Assembly (NCBI GenBank): GCA_963833965.1
Contig: CAWHZZ010000002.1
Coordinates: 326,672-390,671 of the forward strand
Origin: CAJCIW01 sp963833965
GTDB lineage: Bacteria; Chlamydiota; Chlamydiia; Chlamydiales; Rhabdochlamydiaceae
Direction of reading: 5' to 3'
DNA length: 64,000 bases
The notes under the pieces were generated by a model. That model was not told the DNA's origin, searched no databases, and saw nothing but the letters and a program-made list of their open reading frames with translations. Both the position numbers and the translations under genes were made by a program. The first letter of the stretch is position 1, and each line of letters opens with the position of its first letter. Of the stretch, positions 51,618-60,431 are shown piece after piece.

Positions 51618-52529
51618 TTAACTCGATTTTTTGAGGAACTTGGAGCGCGGCCTTTTTTTGAAGGGCATGACGCCTTGTTTTCCGTAGACCACTTCGTGCA
51701 AATCCTCAATGGCCATGAAGGCGGTTGGATCGACCTTGAGAACAATTTCTTTCAGTTCCGATAGATCCAAACGTTCAATGATGACAAAAATCACGTCTCT
51801 CGATTCCCCGGAAAACCCCCCTTTGCCATGCATGATCGTCAGGCCAAGGCCGAGTTCATTCATGATCACATTGGCCATTTCTTTAGGTTTGGAAGAAATG
51901 ATCAGGGCGGATTTCAGCTCGTCGAGGCCGACAATGACGATATCGATCATTTTGAAGGCGACGATGTAGGTCATCAGAGAGCGGAGCGCGATATGCCAAT
52001 CCTGAAATATCCATCCATACGCTGCGAAGATAAAAACGTTGATGAAGAGGACGACTTGCCCGACGGTAAATCCTTTTTTTCGATTGATCAAGATCGCCAA
52101 AATTTCCGTGCCGTCTAAACATCCACCGTGGCGGATAATGAGTCCCACGCCGATGCCTAAAATGGCCCCGCCAAAGACGATGATTTCCAGGGGATCGCCA
52201 ATGAAAGCGGGAGCCGTCTTCAGGATCATCAAAAAGCCCGCAAAGAGGAAGACGGCGACAAGCATGTAAATGACAAACGAGCGGCGGATGTAGGTAAAGG
52301 CCCAATAAATGAAGGGAATGTTGAGCAGGATCGTCACATAGGAAAGGTAGTTATCCCCATATAGCCGAGAAATGATCAAAGCGATACCGACGACGCCTCC
52401 GTCAATCAATTGATTCGGCAGCAGGAAAATGCGGATAGCGACGGCGGCTAAGAACGCTCCTAAAGCAAGCCAGAAAAAGATCGAGACGTAATGCAAATAG
52501 GTTTTAGCGGCGGATTGCGATGCGGGCAT
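51618..52529 (-). CDS. YitT-family membrane protein
   Basis: The 303-residue protein has five to six membrane segments in the first 190 residues with LPNQLIDGGVVGIALIISRLYG and GGCLDGTEILAILI, both typical of the DUF161 (YitT) family. A soluble C-terminal DUF2179 domain follows (LTIMHGKGGFSGESRDVIFVII). The family is widespread but its transported substance is not settled. It is the last protein gene before tRNA-Asp on the same strand. Confidence 0.88.
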   Translation of the reverse strand: MPASQSAAKTYLHYVSIFFWLALGAFLAAVAIRIFLLPNQLIDGGVVGIALIISRLYGDNYLSYVTILLNIPFIYWAFTYIRRSFVIYMLVAVFLFAGFLMILKTAPAFIGDPLEIIVFGGAILGIGVGLIIRHGGCLDGTEILAILINRKKGFTVGQVVLFINVFIFAAYGWIFQDWHIALRSLMTYIVAFKMIDIVIVGLDELKSALIISSKPKEMANVIMNELGLGLTIMHGKGGFSGESRDVIFVIIERLDLSELKEIVLKVDPTAFMAIEDLHEVVYGKQGVMPFKKRPRSKFLKKSS

Positions 52530-52597
52530 AGTGGTGGAGCCTTTTTCTTAAAAGAATAACTTCTTTTCAGTGAATTGTACAGAAAGAAACGAAAAAA

Positions 52598-52671
52598 CGC
52601 GGGAGACGGGGCTCGAACCCGCAACTTCTGCCGTGACAGGGCAGTGCTCTAACCAATTGAACTACTCCCGC
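52598..52671 (-). tRNA. tRNA-Asp (GTC)
   Basis: On the minus strand the acceptor GCGGGAG pairs with CTCCCGC, a D-arm AGTTCAATTGGTTAGAGC is present, the anticodon arm CTGCC-CTGTCAC-GGCAG has anticodon GTC, and the T-arm is CGGGTTCGAGCCCCG-like. The discriminator base is G, as expected for tRNA-Asp. CCA is not encoded. Confidence 0.95.
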
Positions 52672-52687
52672 GTGCGTGCGCGTGCCT

Positions 52688-52760
52688 TGGGCGCAACAGG
52701 ACTCGAACCTATGACCACCTGTGTGTAAGACAGGCGCTCTACCAACTGAGCTATACGCCC
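52688..52760 (-). tRNA. tRNA-Val (TAC)
   Basis: Read on the minus strand, the acceptor GGGCGTA pairs with TGCGCCC (one G-T pair). The D-arm AGCTCAGTTGGTAGAGC, the anticodon loop CTTACAC (anticodon TAC) and the T-loop GGTTCGAGTCC are normal, with discriminator A. It is 16 bases upstream of tRNA-Asp and likely co-transcribed with it. Confidence 0.95.
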
Positions 52761-53082
52761 GATGCAAAAAGAAGTTACAGCTTAATGGTGGGCGCGATTT
52801 TTCTCAAGAGCAATTGCAAATGCTTTAAGACAGCACAAACGGGCAGGGGTTTTCTAGATGGGGAAAGCGAGGAAGTAAAACATTTATTTAATTTCCGGCT
52901 CAAAATGTAAAAAATTAATTTAAATAATATTTTACTGCGCTTCTTATGTTTTGTTAACGAATATATGTAAAAATGTAATTTTAATTGCTTGTTTTTGTGC
53001 ATTTGTTTAGTATAATTCGCTTGGAGAAATATTAATTATTATAATATAATAATTTGTGAAAAATTAAAAATTTGGAGAAGAT
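52761..53082. other. AT-rich intergenic region upstream of the glgB-like gene
   Basis: These 322 bases lie between tRNA-Val and the GlgB paralogue. Apart from the promoter proposed at 52989-53016 I see no gene; a 75-codon minus-strand frame has low-complexity AT-driven composition and is probably spurious. Confidence 0.5.
52989..53016 (+). promoter_or_regulatory. Candidate sigma-70 type promoter for the glgB-like gene
   Basis: TTGTTT at 52989-52994 and TATAAT at 53011-53016 are 16 bases apart, an acceptable spacing for the main sigma factor. Transcription would begin near 53023, about 60 bases before the ATG at 53083, which has GGAG upstream. Confidence 0.5.
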
Positions 53083-55824
53083 ATGTCTATCGGAAGTATT
53101 AATTTTGAATCCGCAAATCGCTTTCTAATCGATGTGGCATTGCCGAACCGAACGCTCATCCCCGATGAGTTAGAAAAATTGCAAGCGCGTGTCGCAGAAT
53201 TGGATCCTCACGACAGAAATGCGTCTACTTTGAGCGACCATAGAAAATCAGTTTTGCAAAGAGAAATCGCTAAACTTTTCGATTCCATCGAGAAAAAATT
53301 GCATCCCGTCCATATGTCCAAGTCCCAAACGATCCTTAAGCACTATGAAGCATTGGATCATTTCGCCTCCAAGCTGCCCCTTTCCAATCATGATGAGCTT
53401 CGGAAAGAATTGAAAAAACTTCATCCCGACTTGCGCGACAAAATCTACTACGCGATTTGGCTGGTCCATGGAGCCCCACGAGAGCATGAATTCAGCACAG
53501 AAAAGCTGGACGCCGATCCGCAAGTGTTGACCAGGTCTTTTCCCCCTTTCTTGTCGCCTGCAGGGGGCACTCTCCTGAAGCAGATTGGCGACGAGCTGGC
53601 AATCGAGCAGAAGCGTGAAGCGCTCTCTGAAGAAATTAAAGCATTACAGGGAAGAGGAGATCCTCAGGTTGCCACCAAACAGGCCGAACTCGACCACTTG
53701 ACTCAATTGTACAATGCACAAAAAGAAGTGATTTTCCAAACCCTCTTAGCCGACTCAAAAATCAATCATCGGCAAATGAAGCACATTTACAAATCGATGC
53801 CTAAAGAAGTGGCAAACAGACTGCCAAAGCCTCCCTATTTTGGCCGCGGCATCGACTTTGAGATCTACAAAACGCTAGGCGCGCATTATGACAGAACTTC
53901 TGGGAAAACGACTTTTCGCGTTTTTGCTCCCAATGCAAGAGAAATCACCCTGAACCTGTCGGCTTGGGGAAATGTCGAACGCTCCATCCGAATGACCAAA
54001 AAGGAAAATGGCGTTTGGGAAGCAGAGACAGAGCACGCTCAGCAAGGACGCACCTATCACTTTATGATTGTCGGCAAACACGGTGGCGCGCCATTTAAAA
54101 AGATCGATCCATTTGCCTTCGGCAACCATGTCCATTCTCGAGAGCCTGGCCGTGAAAACCATGAATCGGTCGTTCGCGATATCGACCAAAACTACCCTTG
54201 GAATGATGGATCGTGGATGGCGGCGCGCGCTCACTTCAATCCGGAGAAGCAGCCGATGTCGATCTATGAAGTGCATACTCCGACGTGGAAGAAAAAAGAT
54301 AACGGCGATTCCTACAATTGGTGCGAACTTGCCCCGATGCTCACTAATTACGTCAAAGAGATGGGTTATACCCACGTGGAATTGATGGCCCTCCTCGAAC
54401 ACCCTCAGCCGATTTCAATGGGATATCAAATCACGAACTTTTTTGCGCTCAACAGCTCCATGGGCTCGATCGAAGATTTTCAATTTTTCGTCAATTATCT
54501 GCACGAACAAGGGATCGGCATCATCGCTGACTGGGTTCCTGCGCACTTTGCGATCGACTCCTTTGCATTAGGCAATTTCGACGGCGGCCCAGTTTTCGAA
54601 GACGATGATCCTCAGTTCGCGACGCATCCTCAATGGGGGACTTATGAGTTTGATTTCAAGAAGAAGTTCACAAACGACTTTTTAGGTTCCAATGTCGAGT
54701 TTCTTTTGAACAAGTTCCACCTCGATGGCGTGAGAGTCGATGCGGTCCAATCGATGCTGAACCTCAATTACGGCCGTGCGCCGGGAGCGAGGTCCAATAT
54801 TCGAGGTCACGACGTCAATCTGGATGCCAAAGCCTTTTTGCGTAATATCAACCAATACGTTCATCAGAAATATCCCGGAGTGGAGATGATTGCTGAAGAA
54901 GCGGGAGGATGGCCAAACCTGACGCGTTCTGTGTACGAAAAAGGAGTTCATATCAAAACGCGTGGGATCGGTTTTAATCGGACATGGCATATGGGATTCA
55001 TGAACAATAGCCTCGAATTCATGGGGACGTTTCCTCAAGACAGATCTTTGAAATATTCGCAGTTTACGGGGACTGTCAAAGATATCGATTACAATGAAGA
55101 TTCTCGCCCTCGCGGAAAAGTTGTCCTTCCTTTCTCGCACGATGAAAACGCGAATGGAAAAGGGACCATTCTCTACAAGATGGGAGGAAATACTTCCTTC
55201 GACAAATTCGCCAATGGACGTTTCTTGCTCGCTTTTCAAATGCTCCGCGGTGGCGGACCTATTCTAGACTTTATGGGCAATGAGATTTTGCAAACGCAAG
55301 AATGGCACGGCCGATTGAAGCAGAGCTTGGATAATCCGAATGAACGCAACAAGCCATCGGTGCAATGGGAAGAATTAGATAGGAATATCGACATTCACAA
55401 CCATCAATTCCATATAGGAGCGCGCGAAAGCCGCAAAGCGCTTCTGCATCTTTATAATCGAAGCCCCGGGCTTTGGGACCAAACAGATGCAGGATTTTCT
55501 TGGATTAAAGCGGAAGATTCGCAGAATAGCGTACTCAGTTTCCACCGCAGAGGGGGAGGCCAGCAGTTTGCGTGTATCTTTAATGCTTCCGGCAATGACG
55601 TTCAAGATTATTTCCTCAACCTCCCAGATGCAGGTTATGCCCCAGAATTGGACAGGCTCGTAGGGATCAGAGAGGTCTATAATACGGATAACGCAGCCTT
55701 TGGCGGTGAGGGAAGAACCAATCCTCATGTTGAGATTATTCGCGATTGGACAAATCGTCCAACCGCGCTGAAGCTGCGCTTGCCGCCCTACACGGCGATT
55801 GTCTTAGAAGAGCAGTTTTCTTAA
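53083..55824 (+). CDS. Glycogen branching enzyme paralogue with a 260-residue N-terminal extension
   Basis: Branching enzymes cut a 1,4-alpha-glucan chain and re-attach it in 1,6 linkage. The 913-residue product is about 180 longer than usual GlgB. Residues 1-260 are a helical, charged extension of unknown role. A CBM48 domain follows (RVFAPNAREITLNLS), then the GH13 barrel with GVRVDAV (Asp553), AEEAGGWP (Glu605/606) and SHDENANGKG (Asp687), so the catalytic triad is intact. Several GlgB signature residues differ (for example NRTWHMGFMNNSLE). It is probably a paralogue next to a standard glgB elsewhere. A good terminator follows. Confidence 0.85.
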   Translation: MSIGSINFESANRFLIDVALPNRTLIPDELEKLQARVAELDPHDRNASTLSDHRKSVLQREIAKLFDSIEKKLHPVHMSKSQTILKHYEALDHFASKLPLSNHDELRKELKKLHPDLRDKIYYAIWLVHGAPREHEFSTEKLDADPQVLTRSFPPFLSPAGGTLLKQIGDELAIEQKREALSEEIKALQGRGDPQVATKQAELDHLTQLYNAQKEVIFQTLLADSKINHRQMKHIYKSMPKEVANRLPKPPYFGRGIDFEIYKTLGAHYDRTSGKTTFRVFAPNAREITLNLSAWGNVERSIRMTKKENGVWEAETEHAQQGRTYHFMIVGKHGGAPFKKIDPFAFGNHVHSREPGRENHESVVRDIDQNYPWNDGSWMAARAHFNPEKQPMSIYEVHTPTWKKKDNGDSYNWCELAPMLTNYVKEMGYTHVELMALLEHPQPISMGYQITNFFALNSSMGSIEDFQFFVNYLHEQGIGIIADWVPAHFAIDSFALGNFDGGPVFEDDDPQFATHPQWGTYEFDFKKKFTNDFLGSNVEFLLNKFHLDGVRVDAVQSMLNLNYGRAPGARSNIRGHDVNLDAKAFLRNINQYVHQKYPGVEMIAEEAGGWPNLTRSVYEKGVHIKTRGIGFNRTWHMGFMNNSLEFMGTFPQDRSLKYSQFTGTVKDIDYNEDSRPRGKVVLPFSHDENANGKGTILYKMGGNTSFDKFANGRFLLAFQMLRGGGPILDFMGNEILQTQEWHGRLKQSLDNPNERNKPSVQWEELDRNIDIHNHQFHIGARESRKALLHLYNRSPGLWDQTDAGFSWIKAEDSQNSVLSFHRRGGGQQFACIFNASGNDVQDYFLNLPDAGYAPELDRLVGIREVYNTDNAAFGGEGRTNPHVEIIRDWTNRPTALKLRLPPYTAIVLEEQFS

Positions 55825-55828
55825 AATA

Positions 55829-55854
55829 AGGGGCAATAAATGCCCCTTTTTTTT
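55829..55854 (+). terminator. Rho-independent terminator after the glgB-like gene
   Basis: AGGGGCA at 55829-55835 pairs with TGCCCCT at 55841-55847 around ATAAA, followed by eight T residues (55847-55854). It starts five bases beyond the stop codon and is the clearest intrinsic terminator in the window. Confidence 0.93.
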
Positions 55855-55865
55855 ATTCTCCATAC

Positions 55866-55979
55866 ATGACTCAAGACTCTGATTTCGTCGACATTCAGTC
55901 GATCAATATGCGTTACGCGACGGCGAATGATTTCGTCGGCCGGCCTGTCTATAGTTTCCCCAAATGCTTTTTGAGATAA
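55866..55979 (+). pseudogene. Fragment of a VanX/DdpX-type D-Ala-D-Ala dipeptidase gene
   Basis: An ATG at 55866 opens 37 codons ending in TAA. The peptide FVDIQSINMRYATANDFVG, then RPVYSFPKCFLR, resembles the N-terminus of VanX/DdpX dipeptidases (family pattern xLRYATxxNFxGxPVYxxxxCxL). Everything beyond, including the zinc ligands, is missing; a lipoprotein gene starts eight bases later. I read it as the remnant of a deleted dipeptidase gene. Confidence 0.65.
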
Positions 55980-55986
55980 GGTACCC

Positions 55987-56403
55987 ATGAAGAAAGTTAA
56001 TTCCTTACTTTGTCTCCTTCTTTTTTTCTGTAGCTGCTCGCCGAACTCCGCCCAAGAGTTTCAAAAGGAAGGAGAGACGCATTGCCGGAACTTGGTGTTA
56101 GAATTGCAAAAAATCGAAGACCGCGAACAGCTGATAGCGGCCGAGCACAAATTGAAAAAACAGTTTGAGGAACTGATCGACTTAATCATCGAAGCAAGAG
56201 AATATCAGCAAAAACAGATCGATAGCGATGAAGCGGCTTTCGAAGAAAATGGCTTTGAAGCGCCGCTGGAAAAAGAGCTGCGCCGCATTTATACCATCGA
56301 AGGGGGCCGCGAGGTGATCGAAAGAACCCAGCAGGAAGCGCTTGTCCGCCTCGACGCCTATGAAAGGGCCCTCGCAAAAAAACGAGAACTCTTACATAAA
56401 TGA
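55987..56403 (+). CDS. Small coiled-coil lipoprotein
   Basis: The 138-residue product has a lipoprotein-type signal (MKKVNSLLCLLLFFCSC) and a mature part that is almost entirely one charged coiled coil (Glu/Lys/Arg/Gln). The lipobox is not ideal, because Cys and Phe stand at the -2 and -3 positions, so lipidation at Cys17 is probable but not certain. No family is recognised. AAGG is found upstream of the ATG. Its end overlaps the convergent surE gene by 12 bases. It begins directly after the vanX remnant. Confidence 0.6.
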   Translation: MKKVNSLLCLLLFFCSCSPNSAQEFQKEGETHCRNLVLELQKIEDREQLIAAEHKLKKQFEELIDLIIEAREYQQKQIDSDEAAFEENGFEAPLEKELRRIYTIEGGREVIERTQQEALVRLDAYERALAKKRELLHK

Positions 56404-57165
56404 ACGATCGAAATGCTCTTTGCGCTCTTGATAAAGCTTATGGTCTGTCAGTTCGCTGACATGGATCGGAACTGCCGCGGCAAAACCGTGTTTTAACAAA
56501 TGCACGTCGCTCTCTTCATGTTCCTCATGCTCATGCCATTTTCCCCCATGCCAAAAATAAGAATGTCCTTCCGGATGCAGGCGGTGGGTGGGGTCCTCGA
56601 TCCAATAACCTCTGCCTTGGCGGGCCATCTTCATACCTTGGATTTTTTCGACGTCGGGGAAATTGACGTTGAGGAATGTTCCATGCGGAAGAGGATGTTC
56701 GACAACATGTTGAACAAGGGGAGCGATGAGATGTTGCACTTTTTTGTAATCGGGATTCACAAAGTCCACGCAGGAAAAAGCGATTCCAGGGACATTGCGG
56801 AGAATTCCTTCGATCACGCCTCCCACGGTTCCGCTATAGAGCACGTTGCGTCCGGAATTTGAGCCGCGGTTAATCCCAGAAACAATCAAATCGGGGGCAG
56901 TTTTTAAGATGACGCTCACACCCATGCGCACGCAGTCGGCGGGAGTGCCTGTGACCTTCCATGCTTTCGTTCCCTTCTCCCAATCCACAGGTTGAATGTG
57001 AATCGGATCGTGGATGGTAATCCCCAGCCCGACGCCGGACTTTTCCGAAGAGGGGGCGATGATGGAGAGTTCGGCGAAGTCCAGCAATGCTTCCCAGAGA
57101 TGCTTGAGCCCAGGGGCATTGATCCCATCGTCATTGGTAACTAAAATTTTTAATTTCTTGCTCAT
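56392..57165 (-). CDS. surE: 5'/3'-nucleotidase SurE
   Basis: SurE removes phosphate from nucleoside monophosphates and polyphosphate and supports stress survival. The 257-residue product has the metal motif TNDDGINAPG near residue 9-18, PSSEKSGVG, GTPADCVRMG, SGINRGSNSG and GTVGGVIEG. The C-terminus is unusually rich in His and Glu (HGGKWHEHEEHEE), which may bind metal. It converges on the small lipoprotein gene. Confidence 0.94.
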   Translation of the reverse strand: MSKKLKILVTNDDGINAPGLKHLWEALLDFAELSIIAPSSEKSGVGLGITIHDPIHIQPVDWEKGTKAWKVTGTPADCVRMGVSVILKTAPDLIVSGINRGSNSGRNVLYSGTVGGVIEGILRNVPGIAFSCVDFVNPDYKKVQHLIAPLVQHVVEHPLPHGTFLNVNFPDVEKIQGMKMARQGRGYWIEDPTHRLHPEGHSYFWHGGKWHEHEEHEESDVHLLKHGFAAAVPIHVSELTDHKLYQERKEHFDRSFM

Positions 57166-57216
57166 CTGAATACCCTAAAAAGGGATCATGCTACCATAAG
57201 ATCAAAAATTGATCGA

Positions 57217-58653
57217 TTATTTTTCGGCAAGTACAGGAATATTCCGGGTGACTCTAGAAATGACTAAAATCAATACGAAGCTCGAAATAAACCCTGGGAG
57301 CATCGAGGGGACATTGAGGCCCAGCAGCTGGTTAAAGTAGGGCCAGATTCCCGCGATGATGCCGCCGGATAGTATTCCTGCCCAAGCGCCGTACTTATTG
57401 GTTCCCCTCCAATATAAGGAGAGAATCAGCAGCGGGCCAAAGGAAGAGCCCAGCCCCGACCAAGCGTAGAGGACAAGAGAATAGATCGTGCTGAATTTTC
57501 CAAAGGCGATTACGAAGGCCACCAAGGAGACGGCGACGACCCCCGCTCTGGCCACAATGAGAAGCTCTTTGGAAGAAGCGTCTTTGCGAAAGAACCTCTT
57601 ATAAAAATCTTCCGTAATCGACGACGACAGAACCAAGACCTGAGAACTCATCGCGTTGATGGTCGCGGCGAGGACAGCGCAAAGAATAAATCCGGCGAGG
57701 AAGGGAGCAAAAGACTCCCTGACCATCTCAACGAAAACTAGCTCGGGATCGATCTGCTGCCCAGAAAAGAAGGCGATGCCGACAAGCCCCACAAAAGTCG
57801 CCGCAACGAGGGAAAGCACCATCCAGCTCATGCCAATCGCTTTCGACTTTGAAATTTCATTCACATTGCGGATTCCCATGAATTTCGTCACGATATGCGG
57901 CTGGCCGAAATACCCTAAGCCCCATCCGGCGGTCATTCCAATGATGCTGAGGATCGTCTTCGATGAAAAATCGGGTAGCAGACCGAACGCTAATTTTTTG
58001 ACTTCAACGGCGTGCGATATCCCCGCCCAGCCGCCGACTTTGCCTAAGAGAAATAGCGGCACAAAGATAATCACGGCCATTAAGAAAAAGCCTTGGAAAA
58101 GATCGATCCAGGCTAGTGTGACATAGCCTCCAGTAAAAACATACGGAACGACGATCACGATGCCGATCACAACGCCCCAATAGTAGTTTAAGTGAAACAA
58201 AGTTTCGAGCAGCAGCCCCAAGCCTACAAGGCCTGCGGAAATGTAAATCGTATAAAAGAGCAGCGACATGACCGCTGTAAAGATCCGAATTTTTCCTGAG
58301 GTGTCGGCAAGCCTGCTCTCAAAAAAAGAAGAAAATGTCAGGCTGTTATATTTTTCAGTGGCGACGCGGACCTTCGGTGCGATCAGATGCCAGTTCAAAA
58401 ACATGAATACGAGCAGCCCAATGGCGGACCAGGCGTTAAACAATCCTCCAGTAAGCACGACAGCGGGATACCCCATAAAAAGCCAGCTACTCATATCGCT
58501 CGCATGGGCGGCGAGCGCCGTCAGCCAATAGTTCATCGAGCGCCCTCCGATGATGAAGTCCGCGGCCGAAATGTGCTTGCGATAGGAGAAGAATCCAATG
58601 GTTAGCAAAATCGCAAAGTAGCAAAGCACAGCAAGAATTTCTTCAAGATACAT
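57217..58653 (-). CDS. putP: Sodium/proline-type symporter (SSS family, PutP-like)
   Basis: The 478-residue product has 12-13 membrane segments and the PutP pattern ADFIIGGRSMNYWLTALAAHASDMSSWL in helices 2-3, followed by GWGLGYFGQPHIVTKFMG and INAMSSQVLVLSSSITEDFY. These fit sodium/solute symporters that import proline. Chlamydiae depend on host amino acids, so import is the likely direction. It begins four bases before the stop of the TtcA-like gene on the same strand, suggesting co-transcription. Confidence 0.88.
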   Translation of the reverse strand: MYLEEILAVLCYFAILLTIGFFSYRKHISAADFIIGGRSMNYWLTALAAHASDMSSWLFMGYPAVVLTGGLFNAWSAIGLLVFMFLNWHLIAPKVRVATEKYNSLTFSSFFESRLADTSGKIRIFTAVMSLLFYTIYISAGLVGLGLLLETLFHLNYYWGVVIGIVIVVPYVFTGGYVTLAWIDLFQGFFLMAVIIFVPLFLLGKVGGWAGISHAVEVKKLAFGLLPDFSSKTILSIIGMTAGWGLGYFGQPHIVTKFMGIRNVNEISKSKAIGMSWMVLSLVAATFVGLVGIAFFSGQQIDPELVFVEMVRESFAPFLAGFILCAVLAATINAMSSQVLVLSSSITEDFYKRFFRKDASSKELLIVARAGVVAVSLVAFVIAFGKFSTIYSLVLYAWSGLGSSFGPLLILSLYWRGTNKYGAWAGILSGGIIAGIWPYFNQLLGLNVPSMLPGFISSFVLILVISRVTRNIPVLAEK

Positions 58654-58657
58654 CAGA

Positions 58658-59803
58658 TTACCGAGTTGTACCGCGCTCCGTCGGGTTTAGTGAATTTGGA
58701 CTGGCCGTGGCTTTGCCCACTCGATCCTCCCGGTTCACTTCGTTCACCTGCTCCGCACTACGAAGGTCCACCGGACCTTCTCGTGTCTCCGCAGCCATAG
58801 TTTTCACTACGGCTTCGTCATTCGGACCGCAAGCTTCGATTGTGCTTTGCCTCGCTGAGTCCAAATTCACAAAACCTTTCTGCACGCGGTTTAACGCTTT
58901 TTTAGAGCCATAAAGCAAGGAGGCTGAGCCGAGATTTTTCCGTGCATTGGGAAAATCCCTCTCCAAGGCTGCGATGAGCCCTTTTGTCCGCTTGCGCATC
59001 GAATTTTGTCCAACGGGACACTGGCAGACGATCCTGGCAAAGCCATGCATTTTGGCAAATTCCACAATTTCTTCCTCAGAGACGTAAATGAGCGGTCGAA
59101 TGATCGTCACTCCATAGTCGTGCATCGGAACCTTAGGCAGCATCGCGGCAAATTCCCCTTTATGCAGTAAGTTCATCAGCAGGGTTTGCACGCTGTCGTC
59201 GCGGTGATGCCCAAAAGCCACAGTTTCCGCTCCTGCTTTCTTCGCCGCATCAAAGATCAGCCCGCGCCTTTCGCGAGAGCAGCTGTAACATTCCAATTTC
59301 TCTCTTTCTTGCTTGGAAACACACGTCAAAAATTCGATCCCGAGCTCTTTGCAAATCCCCCTCAAAAATCCTTCGCTCACGCCTGCGCCGCAAGAAAAAG
59401 CTCCGCCGACATGCACCGCATAAATCTCCAGCTCTGGCAGCCCCTTCCCCGAGATCGCTTTTAGCAAGTACAATAAGCTCAAACTGTCTTTCCCACCGCT
59501 CAGCGCCACCGCGACTCTCTTCACATCCTTGAGAAGCTCAAATTCATAGATCGCTTTTCGGCACATGCTTTCCAGTTTTCTGCCTAGCTTTGTCCAGGGT
59601 GGGCGGGCAATGGGATAATGCATACCCAAAGAACCTGAGGAATCGGTTTTTGACGGCGTCGCGCAGCCACTGACTTCGAGCCCGTCTCCATCTCCCAACT
59701 TATTCAAGGTGGGCAAAGCCTGGTTCAAATTCAGGGCGCGCTTCTTGTCAACTTCCCGATTCTTCAGTTTCTTTGGGTGTAAACTTAATATTTCATTCAT
59801 CAT
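58658..59803 (-). CDS. TtcA-like PP-loop tRNA-modification enzyme with grafted tails
   Basis: TtcA-type enzymes activate tRNA bases with ATP and introduce sulfur, using an iron-sulfur cluster held by cysteines. The 381-residue product has ALSGGKDSLSLLYLL (PP-loop at 102-107), ECYSCSRERR and CQCPVGQNSMRKR with paired cysteines, and FGHHRDDSVQTLLMNLL. The core covers about residues 65-300. The first about 60 residues and the last about 75 have no family look; the C-terminal tail from about VQKGFVNLDSARQ is encoded by an inverted-repeat element. A start at 59623 (MHYPIARP) would remove the N-terminal extension. The enzymatic core is well supported, the termini are not. Confidence 0.8.
   Translation of the reverse strand: MMNEILSLHPKKLKNREVDKKRALNLNQALPTLNKLGDGDGLEVSGCATPSKTDSSGSLGMHYPIARPPWTKLGRKLESMCRKAIYEFELLKDVKRVAVALSGGKDSLSLLYLLKAISGKGLPELEIYAVHVGGAFSCGAGVSEGFLRGICKELGIEFLTCVSKQEREKLECYSCSRERRGLIFDAAKKAGAETVAFGHHRDDSVQTLLMNLLHKGEFAAMLPKVPMHDYGVTIIRPLIYVSEEEIVEFAKMHGFARIVCQCPVGQNSMRKRTKGLIAALERDFPNARKNLGSASLLYGSKKALNRVQKGFVNLDSARQSTIEACGPNDEAVVKTMAAETREGPVDLRSAEQVNEVNREDRVGKATASPNSLNPTERGTTR
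58684..58876. repeat. Composite inverted repeat inside the 3' end of the ttcA-like gene
   Basis: The outer arms at 58684-58702 and 58858-58876 pair at 18 of 19 positions. The perfect hairpin GAAGGTCC-ACC-GGACCTTC lies inside at about 58759-58777, and an imperfect one (GCCATAGT...ACTACGGC) at about 58794-58813. The element encodes the last about 65 residues of the TtcA-like protein. Confidence 0.88.
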
Positions 59804-59901
59804 TCGGACAATTGTACTTTTTAACCTATTAAGCTCTCTATCTATTTTTACTAGACCAGAATCAATTTTCTCCGCTATTCTACGCCCTTAACGAGGCCCT
59901 C

Positions 59902-60129
59902 ATGAATAAAGTTGGCAGAAACGACCTTTGCCCTTGCGGATCAGGCAAAAAGTATAAAAAATGCTGTGAATTGAAGCAAAAACATAAAAAATTGAGCGCC
60001 GAGGTCGTCTCGACCGCCCTCCCTCAGACCCAAGCGACCCAGGAAACCTCCAAAGTCTCCTCCCTCTTTTTCAAGCGCGCCTCCGCCTCCAAAGCCCCTG
60101 TCGAAGAACCTCCTAATCCCGTCATGTAA
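59902..60129 (+). CDS. SEC-C motif mini-protein
   Basis: The 75-residue product starts MNKVGRNDLCPCGSGKKYKKCC, the zinc-binding SEC-C motif (CxCx8CC-type) that ends SecA and many stand-alone proteins. The remainder is a Thr/Ser/Pro-rich tail without structure. It may bind a partner through zinc. In SecA the motif binds SecB and ribosomes, but no such role can be claimed here. Its stop is two bases before a large composite hairpin. Confidence 0.8.
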   Translation: MNKVGRNDLCPCGSGKKYKKCCELKQKHKKLSAEVVSTALPQTQATQETSKVSSLFFKRASASKAPVEEPPNPVM

Positions 60130-60130
60130 A

Positions 60131-60300
60131 CTTTGAGCCAGTTACAAAATTCTTCGCCGCGAAAAATCGCTCTTTTGGCGCCCCTTGGCCCGGCGGATGG
60201 CTCTTCTACTTTCTCAAGTATGCTTTCGCCCCCGCCGAGGCAAGGGATCGCCAAAATCATCAATTTTTCACTGGCGTGGAATTTTTCAACTGGCTCTTGA
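60131..60300. repeat. Composite inverted repeat between the SEC-C gene and tRNA-Thr
   Basis: Outer arms (about 60131-60168 and 60260-60300) share ctttgagccagtt and gaaaaat blocks in inverted order; inner arms (60173-60196 and 60232-60256) share TTTTGGCG, CCCTTG and CGGCGG blocks. The pairing is imperfect but extends over about 65 bases per side. Confidence 0.75.
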
Positions 60301-60339
60301 GTGTAAAAACGCTTTCATGGTAGATTCTTCCTTCTCTAA

Positions 60340-60411
60340 GCTGGTGTAGCTCAATGGTAGAGCATCCGCCTTGTAAGCGGACGGTTGAGGGTTCAAGTCC
60401 TTTCGCCAGCA
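60340..60411 (+). tRNA. tRNA-Thr (TGT)
   Basis: GCTGGTG pairs with CGCCAGC (one G-T pair). The D-arm AGCTCAATGGTAGAGC, an anticodon stem TCCGC/GCGGA with loop CTTGTAA (anticodon TGT) and a T-arm GGGTTCAAGTCC are all present. CCA is not encoded. Confidence 0.95.
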
Positions 60412-60431
60412 ATCCTATGTTCTCTCTTTTA

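Noticed and set aside
52775..53002. 75-codon minus-strand frame upstream of the glgB-like gene
   Set aside because: Lys/Leu/Ile/Phe-rich composition follows from AT-rich promoter DNA; it overlaps the predicted promoter.
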